Source: an uncultured Leucothrix sp. (GTDB lineage: Bacteria; Pseudomonadota; Gammaproteobacteria; Thiotrichales; Thiotrichaceae). From it: 15,711 nt of DNA. Of this stretch, positions 6,891 through 14,503 are shown piece by piece. The stretch is taken from positions 1-15,711 of the forward strand of contig CALAJG010000312.1 of the NCBI GenBank assembly GCA_937923375.1, given 5' to 3'. Under the pieces are notes generated by a model. The model had not been told where the DNA came from, did no database searches, and saw nothing but the letters and a program-made list of their open reading frames with translations. Both the position numbers and the translations under genes were made by a program. Numbering within the stretch: position 1 is the stretch's first letter; each line of letters begins with the position of its first letter.

Positions 6891-7075
6891 GTCGTTGTTC
6901 CCTAGAATGTAAATCCGAAATAATACTGCATGAATTTTGTGGGAAATCCTACCGATTTTGCAAAAATTAATGTCTCGTTAGCAAGTGTTAATGTTTGTAT
7001 AAATTATGAATACTAGCTTAACTAGTAACAGTAGTAGTAAAAGGGGCTGTAGAGGGTCAGGTTAAATTGAGCGTT

Positions 7076-7102
7076 AGGCTTAAATTTCATTTATTTAAGC
7101 CT
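7076..7102 (-). terminator. Hairpin overlapping the stop of the PqiA-like gene
   Basis: The perfect 10-base inverted repeat AGGCTTAAAT / ATTTAAGCCT (7076-7085 and 7093-7102) with a 7-base loop overlaps the last codons and stop (7091-7093). The minus strand has no clean U-tract after it, so its role as a terminator is uncertain. Confidence 0.45.
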
Positions 7103-7603
7103 GTTTTCTGTCTTTTGGTGCGCTAGATTATAAATCCAGAAGCTCAGTACCATGGTTAGTATGACTGAAAATGTAAATACATACAGCCCATAATGCACTT
7201 CTACTTTAGCCAAAGCGCCAAGTTTTAGCGAAACAAGCAGTAGAGCAACTACAAAAACATCCAGCATAGACCATTTTCCTAAAGTCTCGATTAAGGAGAG
7301 TGTTTTATCCAGAAATGACCCGGATTCGAAATCAATGTTTGTGATCATCAACAGGCTGACTATTTTAATAACCGGTATACAGACGCTGAATAATGTTATC
7401 ACCGTAAAGAGCAGCCATTCTTTGTCGTTATAGAGGGTTTGAATGGTAGAAATTAAAGAAATAGTGTTTTCAATAAAATAAAGCTTCTGTAGAGTAAGTA
7501 AGGGAGCTATTACCCCTATGACAAGTGCAGCTAGGCTGCAAAGTAATAACAGGTTTATCACTACGCCTTGCGCGGTGAAACGTTTGATTAGTGATGAAGA
7601 CAT
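7091..7603 (-). CDS. Single-domain PqiA-like inner-membrane protein
   Basis: A 170-residue membrane protein with four predicted spans (about 14-36, 62-87, 112-131, 138-160). The stretch GKWSMLDVFVVALLL is the signature of the PqiA (paraquat-inducible protein A) family, and PVIKIVSLL before the third span also fits. E. coli PqiA and LetA (YebS) have two such domains, with cysteine-rich zinc-binding segments, and work with MCE-domain lipid-transport proteins PqiB and LetB. This protein has one domain, no CxxC-type segment, and no MCE gene next to it, so a lipid-transport role is only an analogy. The ATG at 7601-7603 has no strong Shine-Dalgarno sequence. It is divergent from the DUF4190-like gene with about 140 bases between. 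Confidence 0.85.
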   Translation of the reverse strand: MSSSLIKRFTAQGVVINLLLLCSLAALVIGVIAPLLTLQKLYFIENTISLISTIQTLYNDKEWLLFTVITLFSVCIPVIKIVSLLMITNIDFESGSFLDKTLSLIETLGKWSMLDVFVVALLLVSLKLGALAKVEVHYGLYVFTFSVILTMVLSFWIYNLAHQKTENRLK

Positions 7604-7745
7604 TATTTATTGTTGTTAGCTCATTGGATTTACTTTTGAAAAACGCATTCTAACAAAACCAAGCCACTTGCAATGGTTAATTATCCTAAAAGCTGACGAT
7701 GGATCGAAGGTGGATAGTGTTAGACCCTGCTAAAAGGAGAGTGTG

Positions 7746-8066
7746 ATGTCTGTAAGTGCGTCAATAAACGTTCCAAACTTGCGGTTAAGTTTACCAATGG
7801 TAACTTTGGTTTGTGGACTGTTATCTTTTATCTTAGGCCTATTAATTGCCATTCCCGGGATTATCGTTGGCCATATGGCGCGATCTCAAATTAAAGAGAA
7901 TCCTTATCGCTTTGGCGGTGCAAGGTTAGCGTTGGCCGGCTTGATGATGTGTTATTTGGCGGGTGCTCTGAGCTTAATGACTGTAATTTATGTGCTTATC
8001 TATCCTGAAGTCTTGCAGATAGTTGCTGACTACACTGGTTATGGCCTGTTGCCAAGTGAGGGATAA
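7746..8066 (+). CDS. DUF4190-like small membrane protein
   Basis: A 106-residue protein with two membrane spans (about 15-43 and 57-88). The first span and loop read IAIPGIIVGHMARSQIK, and the second begins GGARLALAGLMM. The GHxA..QIK plus R.GG...ALAG combination is typical of DUF4190 membrane proteins, whose function is unknown. The ATG at 7746 is chosen because AGGAG lies six bases upstream; a GTG one codon earlier is in frame but too close to it. It is the first plus-strand gene after the strand switch, divergent from the PqiA-like gene, and separated by 204 bases from the next gene. Confidence 0.85.
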   Translation: MSVSASINVPNLRLSLPMVTLVCGLLSFILGLLIAIPGIIVGHMARSQIKENPYRFGGARLALAGLMMCYLAGALSLMTVIYVLIYPEVLQIVADYTGYGLLPSEG

Positions 8067-8119
8067 CCGTTCATCGATACTTTATCTACGTCTGATTTTT
8101 AGAAATTATTCATTTATCT

Positions 8120-8170
8120 GTTGAGGCATCAGTTTAGGGTGGTTCGTCAGGGTATGAATAGTGCCTGAAC
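8120..8170 (+). other. Interrupted inverted repeat between the DUF4190-like and coiled-coil genes
   Basis: GTTGAGGCA (8120-8128) and TGCCTGAAC (8162-8170) are complementary except for one G-G mismatch, separated by 33 bases. It may be a long-range RNA stem in the 3' region of one gene or the leader of the next, or chance. Confidence 0.25.
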
Positions 8171-8209
8171 AAGCGTTGTTTTAACCTATTTCTTAAATTC
8201 GTTATCACG

Positions 8210-8248
8210 GCAGCACCGATCGAAACCAATCTATCGATCCTGTGCTGC
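8210..8248 (+). promoter_or_regulatory. Strong two-part hairpin just upstream of the coiled-coil protein gene
   Basis: GCAGCAC pairs with GTGCTGC and GATCGA pairs with TCGATC, separated by a small asymmetric bulge (C opposite CT), giving 13 base pairs around a 10-base loop. No U-tract follows, so it is not an ordinary intrinsic terminator. It ends 22 bases before the start codon at 8271, so it could be a 5' leader structure controlling that gene. Confidence 0.45.
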
Positions 8249-8270
8249 TGCTAACTAAGAGATAGCTAAA

Positions 8271-9320
8271 ATGATGAAACGTAAAATAAAAATTATTTTA
8301 ATCGGACTGTTTTCACTGCTTTTCATGGGTTTGGTTTACAGTTTGTTTAGTTCAAAAGCAGAAATAATCTCCGATGAAAGTCTACGCATCGAAGAACCTG
8401 CCATGCCTGAGCTTGAATCATATGATGAGCGTATCGCCAATGCGCGTACAAATAGCTCCATTTTGCTCGATGGTGATGGAGCTCAAACTTCAGATGTGAG
8501 CCAATCATCTGATGAGCCGTCGGTTAAAAATACTAAAGGGGAGGTGACCGAGGATGTTGTAACATCAGAAGCTGATGATACTAAAGTGGTACCGGTTGAA
8601 GTAGTGGGGCCTAGATCGACCCCGACGCCAGTCATAATTGAACGAAATGTAAGTAATCTTTCTGAAGAGAACCCCGTTATATCAGAGGTTCAGGGGCAGT
8701 CAAACAAACCATCGAGCGATGAGCCTACTGATGTTACCATTGCAGAAAGTCGGGAAATTGCTTCAGATGATGATTTCCTGATCTTTGAAAAAAATCAAAA
8801 TCCGGATAATGATAAGTTACCATTGAACTTAGAAAGTTCTCAGCCTAATCAGGGCGTGCAGGCAACGTTAGTGCCTGATGATTCAGGGTTCTTGGATCTG
8901 AATTTAAACGAGGTTCCGCTTAGCGCTACAAAGACTCATTTAGATGAGGAAGCTGGTCAGCAGATTTTTGATTATTTCAATCAAAGACTCAGTCAATTTA
9001 CCACAAACGAGGATGTGAAAGAGCTAAATCCTGAAGTCTTGGCTAGGAACCAGAATGAGCAATCATTGTCAGTTAAACCGTCAGTATTTAATATGCCAGC
9101 GATGGATGAACCCTTGATGGAAGGGGATAGTGAGATAAGTCAGCAATACCGCCTGACAATGTCAAAGTTAATTTCTATCAATGCTAAGTTACGTAATGCT
9201 GATGAAGAAAATGCTGAATTAAAGACTCAATTTGAGATAGCAGTTAGCCAGAATCGGGTCTTGGCACAAATTATTCGCGATATTGATAGTCAGATAAAGG
9301 CATTTACCGTGACCAACTAA
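8271..9320 (+). CDS. Unrecognised membrane-anchored acidic protein with C-terminal coiled coil
   Basis: A 349-residue protein I do not recognise. The basic start MMKRKIKI and hydrophobic segment IILIGLFSLLFMGLVYSLF (about 8-26) look like an uncleaved signal anchor, placing the rest in the periplasm. Residues about 30-220 are acidic and rich in Ser, Glu, Asp, Pro and Val, probably disordered. The region about 205-270 is less repetitive (SGFLDLNLNEVPLSATKTH, QQIFDYFNQRLSQF) and may be a short folded part. Residues about 286-344 read as a coiled coil, with LTMSKLISINAKLRNADEEN followed by a heptad-like pattern. ATG codons at 8271 and 8274 are both possible; the ribosome binding site (AAGAGAT) is weak. 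It sits alone between two gaps of 200-270 bases, upstream of carA. Confidence 0.8.
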   Translation: MMKRKIKIILIGLFSLLFMGLVYSLFSSKAEIISDESLRIEEPAMPELESYDERIANARTNSSILLDGDGAQTSDVSQSSDEPSVKNTKGEVTEDVVTSEADDTKVVPVEVVGPRSTPTPVIIERNVSNLSEENPVISEVQGQSNKPSSDEPTDVTIAESREIASDDDFLIFEKNQNPDNDKLPLNLESSQPNQGVQATLVPDDSGFLDLNLNEVPLSATKTHLDEEAGQQIFDYFNQRLSQFTTNEDVKELNPEVLARNQNEQSLSVKPSVFNMPAMDEPLMEGDSEISQQYRLTMSKLISINAKLRNADEENAELKTQFEIAVSQNRVLAQIIRDIDSQIKAFTVTN

Positions 9321-9329
9321 TTTCACGGT
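9306..9329 (+). terminator. Hairpin spanning the stop of the coiled-coil protein gene
   Basis: ACCGTGA (9306-9312) and TCACGGT (9323-9329) form a perfect 7-base stem with the TAA stop in the 10-base loop. The following sequence is AT-rich without a true U-run, so termination here is uncertain; the stronger hairpin at 9433-9468 is a better terminator. Confidence 0.4.
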
Positions 9330-9432
9330 TCTAAAATTAATTATTAATGTGAAACAGCCCTTTTATATTTCTTTCACGTAGATCTTGTTACTGGAGTCTA
9401 GTAAGATACGAGCGGTTTACGCTGCCATAAAT

Positions 9433-9473
9433 ACGAGATGAGTTTTCGATGAGAAAACTGCATCTCGTTTTGT
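9433..9473 (+). terminator. Strong terminator-like hairpin in front of carA
   Basis: ACGAGATG plus AGTTTTC (9433-9447) pairs with GAAAACT plus CATCTCGT (9453-9468), a 15-pair stem with one bulged G at 9460 and a 5-base loop, then TTT-G-TT. It lies 126 bases before the carA start. It may end transcripts from the upstream gene or serve as an attenuator in the carAB leader; these depend on whether the carAB promoter is before or after it. Confidence 0.7.
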
Positions 9474-9482
9474 TATGTGAGC

Positions 9483-9530
9483 CACTTAAAAGCAAGTGAT
9501 TTCATGACACAGGTTGTTGTTTCGAACAAC
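9483..9530 (+). promoter_or_regulatory. Two small hairpins in the carA upstream region
   Basis: CACTT-AAAAGC-AAGTG (9483-9498) and GTTGTT-TCG-AACAAC (9516-9530) follow the 9433-9473 hairpin. The second is a near-palindrome that could be an operator or an RNA stem. I see no convincing ArgR box pair and no strong -35/-10 pair between 9474 and 9583, though this gap should hold or follow the carAB promoter. Confidence 0.35.
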
Positions 9531-9593
9531 TTTGAGTAGTCAACAGCTGATAACAAATACTTTTATTCTAATTAGTCTGTAGTGGAGGCAACG

Positions 9594-10730
9594 TTGAAGA
9601 AACGTGCACTTTTAGTCTTGGAAGATGGGAACGTGTTTCGGGGAGAATCGATTGGAAGCAGTGGGAAAAGTATAGGTGAAGTTGTATTCAACACTGCTTT
9701 GACTGGTTATCAGGAAATTCTTACTGACCCTTCTTATGCTCAGCAAATAGTGACTTTGACCTACCCGCACATTGGCAATACCGGGACAAATTCAGAAGAT
9801 GAAGAATGCACTGAGATTTTCGCCACTGGATTAGTTGTTAAGGATGTTCCACGCTTGTGCAGTAATTGGCGCAGCACTGAAAACCTTAGAGACTATCTAG
9901 ACCGAAAAGGTATTGTTGCCATTGCGGATATTGACACTCGACGCCTGACCCGGATTCTTAGAGAAAAGGGTGCGCAGCGAGGCTGCATTGTAGCGGATGA
10001 TGGGACGACTGAAGAGCAAGCACTTCAAGCCGCTAAAAGCTTTGCTGGTCTGCAGGGCATGGATCTTGCGAAAGAAGTGACGACAAAAACCAGCTACTCA
10101 TGGAATACAGGTAGTTGGCAGCTGAATCCTGAAATGCAGATCGTCTCAGAACCTGATCAGGCTCGATTTCATGTTGTCGCTTACGATTTCGGTGTGAAGC
10201 AAAATATCTTACGGATGCTAGCAGACCGCGGTTGTACGGTGACGGTTGTGCCCGCAAAGACGCCTGCACAAGAAGTGTTGGCACTGCAACCAGATGGGGT
10301 GTTTCTCTCAAATGGCCCGGGAGATCCCGAACCTTGCGATTATGCGGTTGAAGCTATTGCTGAGATACTGGACAAGAAAGTCCCCACTTTCGGTATTTGC
10401 CTCGGGCATCAACTGCTCGGTTTAGCGAGTGGTGCAAGCACCGTAAAGATGAAGTTTGGTCATCACGGTGCAAACCATCCGGTTCAGGATCTGGCAACAA
10501 ATAAAGTGATGATCACCAGTCAGAACCATGGTTTTGCAGTAGACGAGTCGACCCTCCCGGATACCTTGAAAGCAACGCATCGTTCATTATTTGATAATAG
10601 CCTTCAAGGCATAGAGCGAACGGACTGTCCTGCTTTTAGTTTTCAGGGCCATCCTGAAGCAAGTCCTGGCCCTCATGATATCGCCCCAATTTTTGATAAG
10701 TTCATTGCAATGATGGAGACGCAAGGTTAA
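9594..10730 (+). CDS. carA: Carbamoyl-phosphate synthase small (glutaminase) subunit
   Basis: It hydrolyses glutamine and channels ammonia to CarB for carbamoyl phosphate, the shared precursor of arginine and pyrimidines. The start chosen is TTG at 9594: GGAGG lies five bases upstream, and this gives MKKRALLVLEDGNVF, matching E. coli CarA (MIKSALLVLEDG), which also uses TTG. A GTG at 9582 is in frame but overlaps the ribosome binding site. From the TTG the protein has 378 residues. The N-terminal domain has GEVVFNTALTGYQEILTDPS and ADIDTRRLTR; the class I amidotransferase domain has FLSNGPGDP, catalytic Cys269 in GICLGHQLLG, and His353/Glu355 in FQGHPEASPGP, the same numbering as E. coli. It is followed by carB after three bases. 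No dapB or other common carA upstream neighbour is present. Confidence 0.97.
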   Translation: MKKRALLVLEDGNVFRGESIGSSGKSIGEVVFNTALTGYQEILTDPSYAQQIVTLTYPHIGNTGTNSEDEECTEIFATGLVVKDVPRLCSNWRSTENLRDYLDRKGIVAIADIDTRRLTRILREKGAQRGCIVADDGTTEEQALQAAKSFAGLQGMDLAKEVTTKTSYSWNTGSWQLNPEMQIVSEPDQARFHVVAYDFGVKQNILRMLADRGCTVTVVPAKTPAQEVLALQPDGVFLSNGPGDPEPCDYAVEAIAEILDKKVPTFGICLGHQLLGLASGASTVKMKFGHHGANHPVQDLATNKVMITSQNHGFAVDESTLPDTLKATHRSLFDNSLQGIERTDCPAFSFQGHPEASPGPHDIAPIFDKFIAMMETQG

Positions 10731-10733
10731 TCC

Positions 10734-13700
10734 ATGGCTAAACGTACAGACATAAAAAGTATATTAATCATTGGTGCTGGCCCGATCGTCATTGGTCAAG
10801 CCTGTGAGTTTGATTATTCCGGAGCACAGGCCTGTAAAGCGCTGAGAGAAGAGGGTTACAGAGTAATACTGGTAAACTCAAACCCAGCAACTATCATGAC
10901 CGATCCTGAAATGGCCGATGCAATCTATATCGAACCAATTCAATGGGAAACCGTTGCAAAGATTATAGAAAAAGAAAAACCAGATGCATTGCTGCCGACA
11001 ATGGGTGGTCAGACCGCGCTCAATTGTGCTTTAGACTTAGATCGTGAAGGCGTTCTGAGCGAGTTCAATGTCGAGATGATAGGTGCGAAAAAAGAAGCCA
11101 TTGATATGGCAGAAGATCGCGAAAAATTTCGCAATGCGATGACGGATATTGGTTTGGGCTCTGCACGAGCTGGTGTTGCACATAGTATGGAAGAAGCTAG
11201 ACAGATACAAAAAGGCTTGGGTTTCCCAACTATAATTCGACCTTCTTTTACCATGGGTGGCTCTGGCGGTGGTATTGCCTACAATCGCGATGAGTTTGAA
11301 GAGATTGTTGTGCGTGGTTTGGATATGTCTCCCACAACTGAAGTACTGCTTGAGGAATCTCTCCTCGGCTGGAAAGAGTTCGAGATGGAAGTGGTGCGCG
11401 ATACGGCAGATAATTGCATTATTATTTGCGCTATTGAAAACATCGACCCTATGGGTATCCACACAGGCGATTCCATTACCGTCGCTCCTGCGCAAACACT
11501 GACGGATAAAGAATACCAAATTATGCGCAATGCCTCTATTGATGTATTACGTAAAATTGGTGTTGATACGGGGGGCTCCAATGTTCAGTTTTCATTGAAC
11601 CCTGTTGATGGGCGGTTGATTGTTATTGAGATGAATCCACGAGTTTCTCGTTCATCTGCTTTGGCTTCAAAAGCGACCGGCTTCCCAATTGCTAAAATTG
11701 CAGCAAAGCTAGCCGTAGGCTACACGCTCGATGAATTACGTAACGAAATAACAGGTGGAGCTACGCCAGCATCTTTTGAGCCTTCGATAGACTATGTAGT
11801 TACTAAAATTCCACGTTTCACTTTTGAAAAATTCCCTAAAGCTGATCATCGGTTGACAACTCAAATGAAGTCAGTGGGTGAAGTAATGGCAATCGGTCGA
11901 ACTTTCCAGGAGTCCTTCCAGAAAGCACTGCGCGGATTGGAAACAGGCATTGATGGACTTGATGAGCGTCTAGATCTGAATGCTGACTCGCCTATAGATG
12001 AGTTACGCACCGAGCTAACGGAGGCTGGGCCTGAGCGGATTTTATACGTGGCTGATGGATTCCGCTTTGGTTTGACAGCAGAAGAGCTGTTTCAATACAC
12101 ATCGATTGACCCTTGGTTTTTAGATCAGCTGCAAGAGCTAGTGGAAATGGAGCAGGCTTTAAAAGGTAAAGCAATCGCTGATATCTCAAAAGATGAGCTG
12201 TTCGATCTGAAGCGCAAGGGCTTTTCGGATAGACGTCTTGCCAAGCTGCTAGACGACGATGAACAAGTCGTTAGTGATTATCGTCGAAAGCTAGGGGTCA
12301 GACCGATATACAAGCGCGTTGATACGTGTGCTGCCGAGTTTTCAACAGATACAGCCTATATGTACTCTTCTTATGATGAAGAGTGTGAGTCAGTACCATC
12401 AGGTAAAGACAAAATCATGGTTCTGGGCGGCGGACCAAATCGGGTAGGACAAGGGATTGAGTTTGATTATTGCTGTGTACATGCCGCTTTAGCGATGCGT
12501 GAGGATGGTTATGAAACAATTATGGTTAACTGCAATCCTGAGACAGTTTCAACAGACTACGATACTTCTGACCGACTGTACTTTGAGCCGCTCACTTTAG
12601 AAGACGTTATGGAAATCGTGCACTTAGAAAAACCTAAGGGTGTGATTGTGCAATACGGTGGTCAAACTCCCCTCAAGCTTGCAGAAGATCTGGAAGCTAG
12701 TGGCGCGTTCATTATCGGAACAAGCCCTGACTCAATAGACTTAGCCGAAGATCGTGAGCGTTTTCAGCAAATGATACAAGAGTTAGGGCTTAAGCAGCCA
12801 CCTAATAGAACGGCTCGTGAACCAGAGGAAGCGGTTAAATTAGCCGCTGAAATTGGTTATCCATTGGTTGTGCGCCCTTCTTATGTGTTGGGTGGACGAG
12901 CCATGGAGATTGTTTACAACGAGGATGATCTTCGTTACTACATGCAAAATGCAGTAAAAGTTTCAAATGACTCCCCAGTGTTACTGGATCGTTTTCTTGA
13001 TGATGCGATTGAAGTGGATATGGATGCTATTTGTGACGGTAAAGATGTCTTGATCGGTGGCATTATGCAGCACATCGAACAGGCGGGCGTGCATTCAGGT
13101 GATTCAGCCTGTTCATTACCCCCATATTCATTGAGCGATGAGCTGCAAGACCAAATGCGTGATCAGTGTGTGAAAATGGGTAAGGCCCTGAATGTTATCG
13201 GTTTGATGAATGTGCAGTTCGCGATAAAAGATAATGATATCTTTGTTTTAGAAGTAAACCCTCGTGCATCAAGAACAGTACCCTTTGTCTCCAAGGCAAT
13301 TGGACAGCCGCTTGCAAAAATTGCAGCGCGCTGTATGGCTGGTGTCTCACTGAAAGATCAAGGCTGTCTAACTGAAATAGTTCCTAATTACTACTCTGTG
13401 AAAGAAGCTGTTTTCCCTTTCATAAAGTTTCCAGGCGTTGATCCAATTCTTGGTCCAGAGATGAAATCTACGGGTGAAGTAATGGGTGTGGGTAAAAGTT
13501 TTGCTGAGGCATTTGGTAAATCACAGCGAGGTGCTAGCATTATTATTCCTGAAAAAGCAGGAACCGCATTCTTGAGCGTGCGAGAAGCTGACCGTAAATA
13601 CGTTGTAGATATCGCTCAAAACTTGATTGCCCAAGGGTTTAATTTGGTTGCCACTCGCGGAACGGCAAGATTGCTTCATAGTCAAAATATTGACTGCAAA

Positions 13701-13964
13701 AGCATCAACAAGGTACGCGAAGGACGGCCGCACATAGTTGATATGATCAAGAATGATGAAGTAGACTTGATTGTCAATACTACTGAGGGTAAGAAAGCCA
13801 TTAAAGATTCGTATGAAATACGGCGAGAGGCTTTGCAGGGTAAAGTAACCTATACTACAACCATCACGGGTGCCTGGGCTTTGTGTGAAGCTATGGCATT
13901 TAAAGGTAATGAGCAGGTGTACCGCTTGCAAGATTTACACCAAGGAATTGAAAAGGCATCATGA
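10734..13964 (+). CDS. carB: Carbamoyl-phosphate synthase large subunit
   Basis: It makes carbamoyl phosphate from bicarbonate, ammonia from CarA, and two ATP. At 1076 residues it is full length (E. coli 1073). The N-terminal half starts MAKRTDIKSILIIGAGPIVI and holds the first ATP-grasp unit with PSFTMGGSGGGIAYN and EMNPRVSRSSALASKATG. The second half begins near residue 560 (IMVLGGGPNRVGQGIEFDY) and holds PSYVLGGRAMEIVYN and EVNPRASRTVPFVSKAIG. The C-terminal 140 residues form the MGS-like allosteric domain (LVATRGTARLLHS, VNTTEGKKAIKDS), which in E. coli binds UMP and ornithine. The ATG has AAGG seven bases upstream and lies three bases after carA. Its end overlaps greA by four bases. No frameshift or missing motif is seen. 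Confidence 0.98.
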   Translation: MAKRTDIKSILIIGAGPIVIGQACEFDYSGAQACKALREEGYRVILVNSNPATIMTDPEMADAIYIEPIQWETVAKIIEKEKPDALLPTMGGQTALNCALDLDREGVLSEFNVEMIGAKKEAIDMAEDREKFRNAMTDIGLGSARAGVAHSMEEARQIQKGLGFPTIIRPSFTMGGSGGGIAYNRDEFEEIVVRGLDMSPTTEVLLEESLLGWKEFEMEVVRDTADNCIIICAIENIDPMGIHTGDSITVAPAQTLTDKEYQIMRNASIDVLRKIGVDTGGSNVQFSLNPVDGRLIVIEMNPRVSRSSALASKATGFPIAKIAAKLAVGYTLDELRNEITGGATPASFEPSIDYVVTKIPRFTFEKFPKADHRLTTQMKSVGEVMAIGRTFQESFQKALRGLETGIDGLDERLDLNADSPIDELRTELTEAGPERILYVADGFRFGLTAEELFQYTSIDPWFLDQLQELVEMEQALKGKAIADISKDELFDLKRKGFSDRRLAKLLDDDEQVVSDYRRKLGVRPIYKRVDTCAAEFSTDTAYMYSSYDEECESVPSGKDKIMVLGGGPNRVGQGIEFDYCCVHAALAMREDGYETIMVNCNPETVSTDYDTSDRLYFEPLTLEDVMEIVHLEKPKGVIVQYGGQTPLKLAEDLEASGAFIIGTSPDSIDLAEDRERFQQMIQELGLKQPPNRTAREPEEAVKLAAEIGYPLVVRPSYVLGGRAMEIVYNEDDLRYYMQNAVKVSNDSPVLLDRFLDDAIEVDMDAICDGKDVLIGGIMQHIEQAGVHSGDSACSLPPYSLSDELQDQMRDQCVKMGKALNVIGLMNVQFAIKDNDIFVLEVNPRASRTVPFVSKAIGQPLAKIAARCMAGVSLKDQGCLTEIVPNYYSVKEAVFPFIKFPGVDPILGPEMKSTGEVMGVGKSFAEAFGKSQRGASIIIPEKAGTAFLSVREADRKYVVDIAQNLIAQGFNLVATRGTARLLHSQNIDCKSINKVREGRPHIVDMIKNDEVDLIVNTTEGKKAIKDSYEIRREALQGKVTYTTTITGAWALCEAMAFKGNEQVYRLQDLHQGIEKAS

Positions 13965-14440
13965 ACAGACCTCCAATTACTGCCAAAGGGGCGGAGCTCT
14001 TAAAAGAGGAGCTGAATCGATTAAAAACTGTAGATCGTCCGCGCATCATCCAAGCTATTGCCGAAGCACGCGAGCACGGTGACCTTAAGGAAAATGCTGA
14101 ATATCACGCCGCTAGAGAGCAGCAAAGCTTTGCCGAGGGTCGCATTCAGTCTTTAGAGTCGGCACTTGCATCTGGGCAGATAATCGATACCACTGCACTT
14201 AACGTCGAGGACCGTGTGGTGTTTGGAGCCAAAGTGGAACTTGAAGACCTTGAGACAGAAGAAATAGTAGCTTACCAGATAGTTGGTGATATCGAAGCTG
14301 ATATTAAATTGAATAAAATTGCTGTATCTTCACCCATCGCCCGTGCCTTGGTAGGTAAAGAAGTGGGAGATGTTGCAGTTGTTAAAGCGCCAAGCGGTTT
14401 ACGTGAGTACGAGATTATATCGGCTACTTACACTGACTAA
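13961..14440 (+). CDS. greA: Transcription elongation factor GreA
   Basis: A 159-residue protein that rescues backtracked RNA polymerase by stimulating transcript cleavage through its secondary channel. The N-terminal coiled coil is highly conserved (AIAEAREHGDLKENAEYHAA), with the two tip acids Asp41 and Glu44 in GDLKE that position the catalytic metal. The C-terminal FKBP-like domain includes YQIVGDIEADIKLNKIAVSS and PIARALVGKEVGD. The length matches E. coli GreA (158). The ATG overlaps the carB stop (ATGA), and AAAAGG lies about five bases upstream, so greA is likely read from the carAB transcript. The carA-carB-greA order is common in gammaproteobacteria. Confidence 0.97.
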   Translation: MNRPPITAKGAELLKEELNRLKTVDRPRIIQAIAEAREHGDLKENAEYHAAREQQSFAEGRIQSLESALASGQIIDTTALNVEDRVVFGAKVELEDLETEEIVAYQIVGDIEADIKLNKIAVSSPIARALVGKEVGDVAVVKAPSGLREYEIISATYTD

Positions 14441-14453
14441 TTAGTTACTTAAT

Positions 14454-14465
14454 GATCCTTCGGGA
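14454..14465 (+). other. Small UUCG hairpin after greA
   Basis: ATCC-TTCG-GGAT forms a short stem with a stable UUCG loop just after the greA stop, followed by TGCG/CGCA near 14469-14484. There is no U-tract, so it is not a clear terminator; it may pause or process the transcript before the phosphatase gene. Confidence 0.3.
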
Positions 14466-14503
14466 TGTTGCGTCTTATAGCGCAGCTAGAAAAATTATAA
14501 TTT

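Noticed and set aside
6930..7016. 28-codon plus-strand frame (MNFVGNPTDF...) upstream of the OmpA/TSP3 gene
   Set aside because: There is no Shine-Dalgarno sequence, no hydrophobic or conserved pattern, and it lies in AT-rich non-coding DNA.
6985..7030. ARG-box or operator-like AT-rich motif and ACTAG repeat
   Set aside because: The match to an ArgR site is poor, and AT-rich sequence makes such matches likely by chance; no arginine gene starts here.
11037..11519. Minus-strand frame of 160 codons inside carB
   Set aside because: It is antisense to a fully conserved carB region, with no family resemblance.
13870..14082. 70-codon frame across the carB/greA junction
   Set aside because: It is out of frame with both carB and greA, which are certain.
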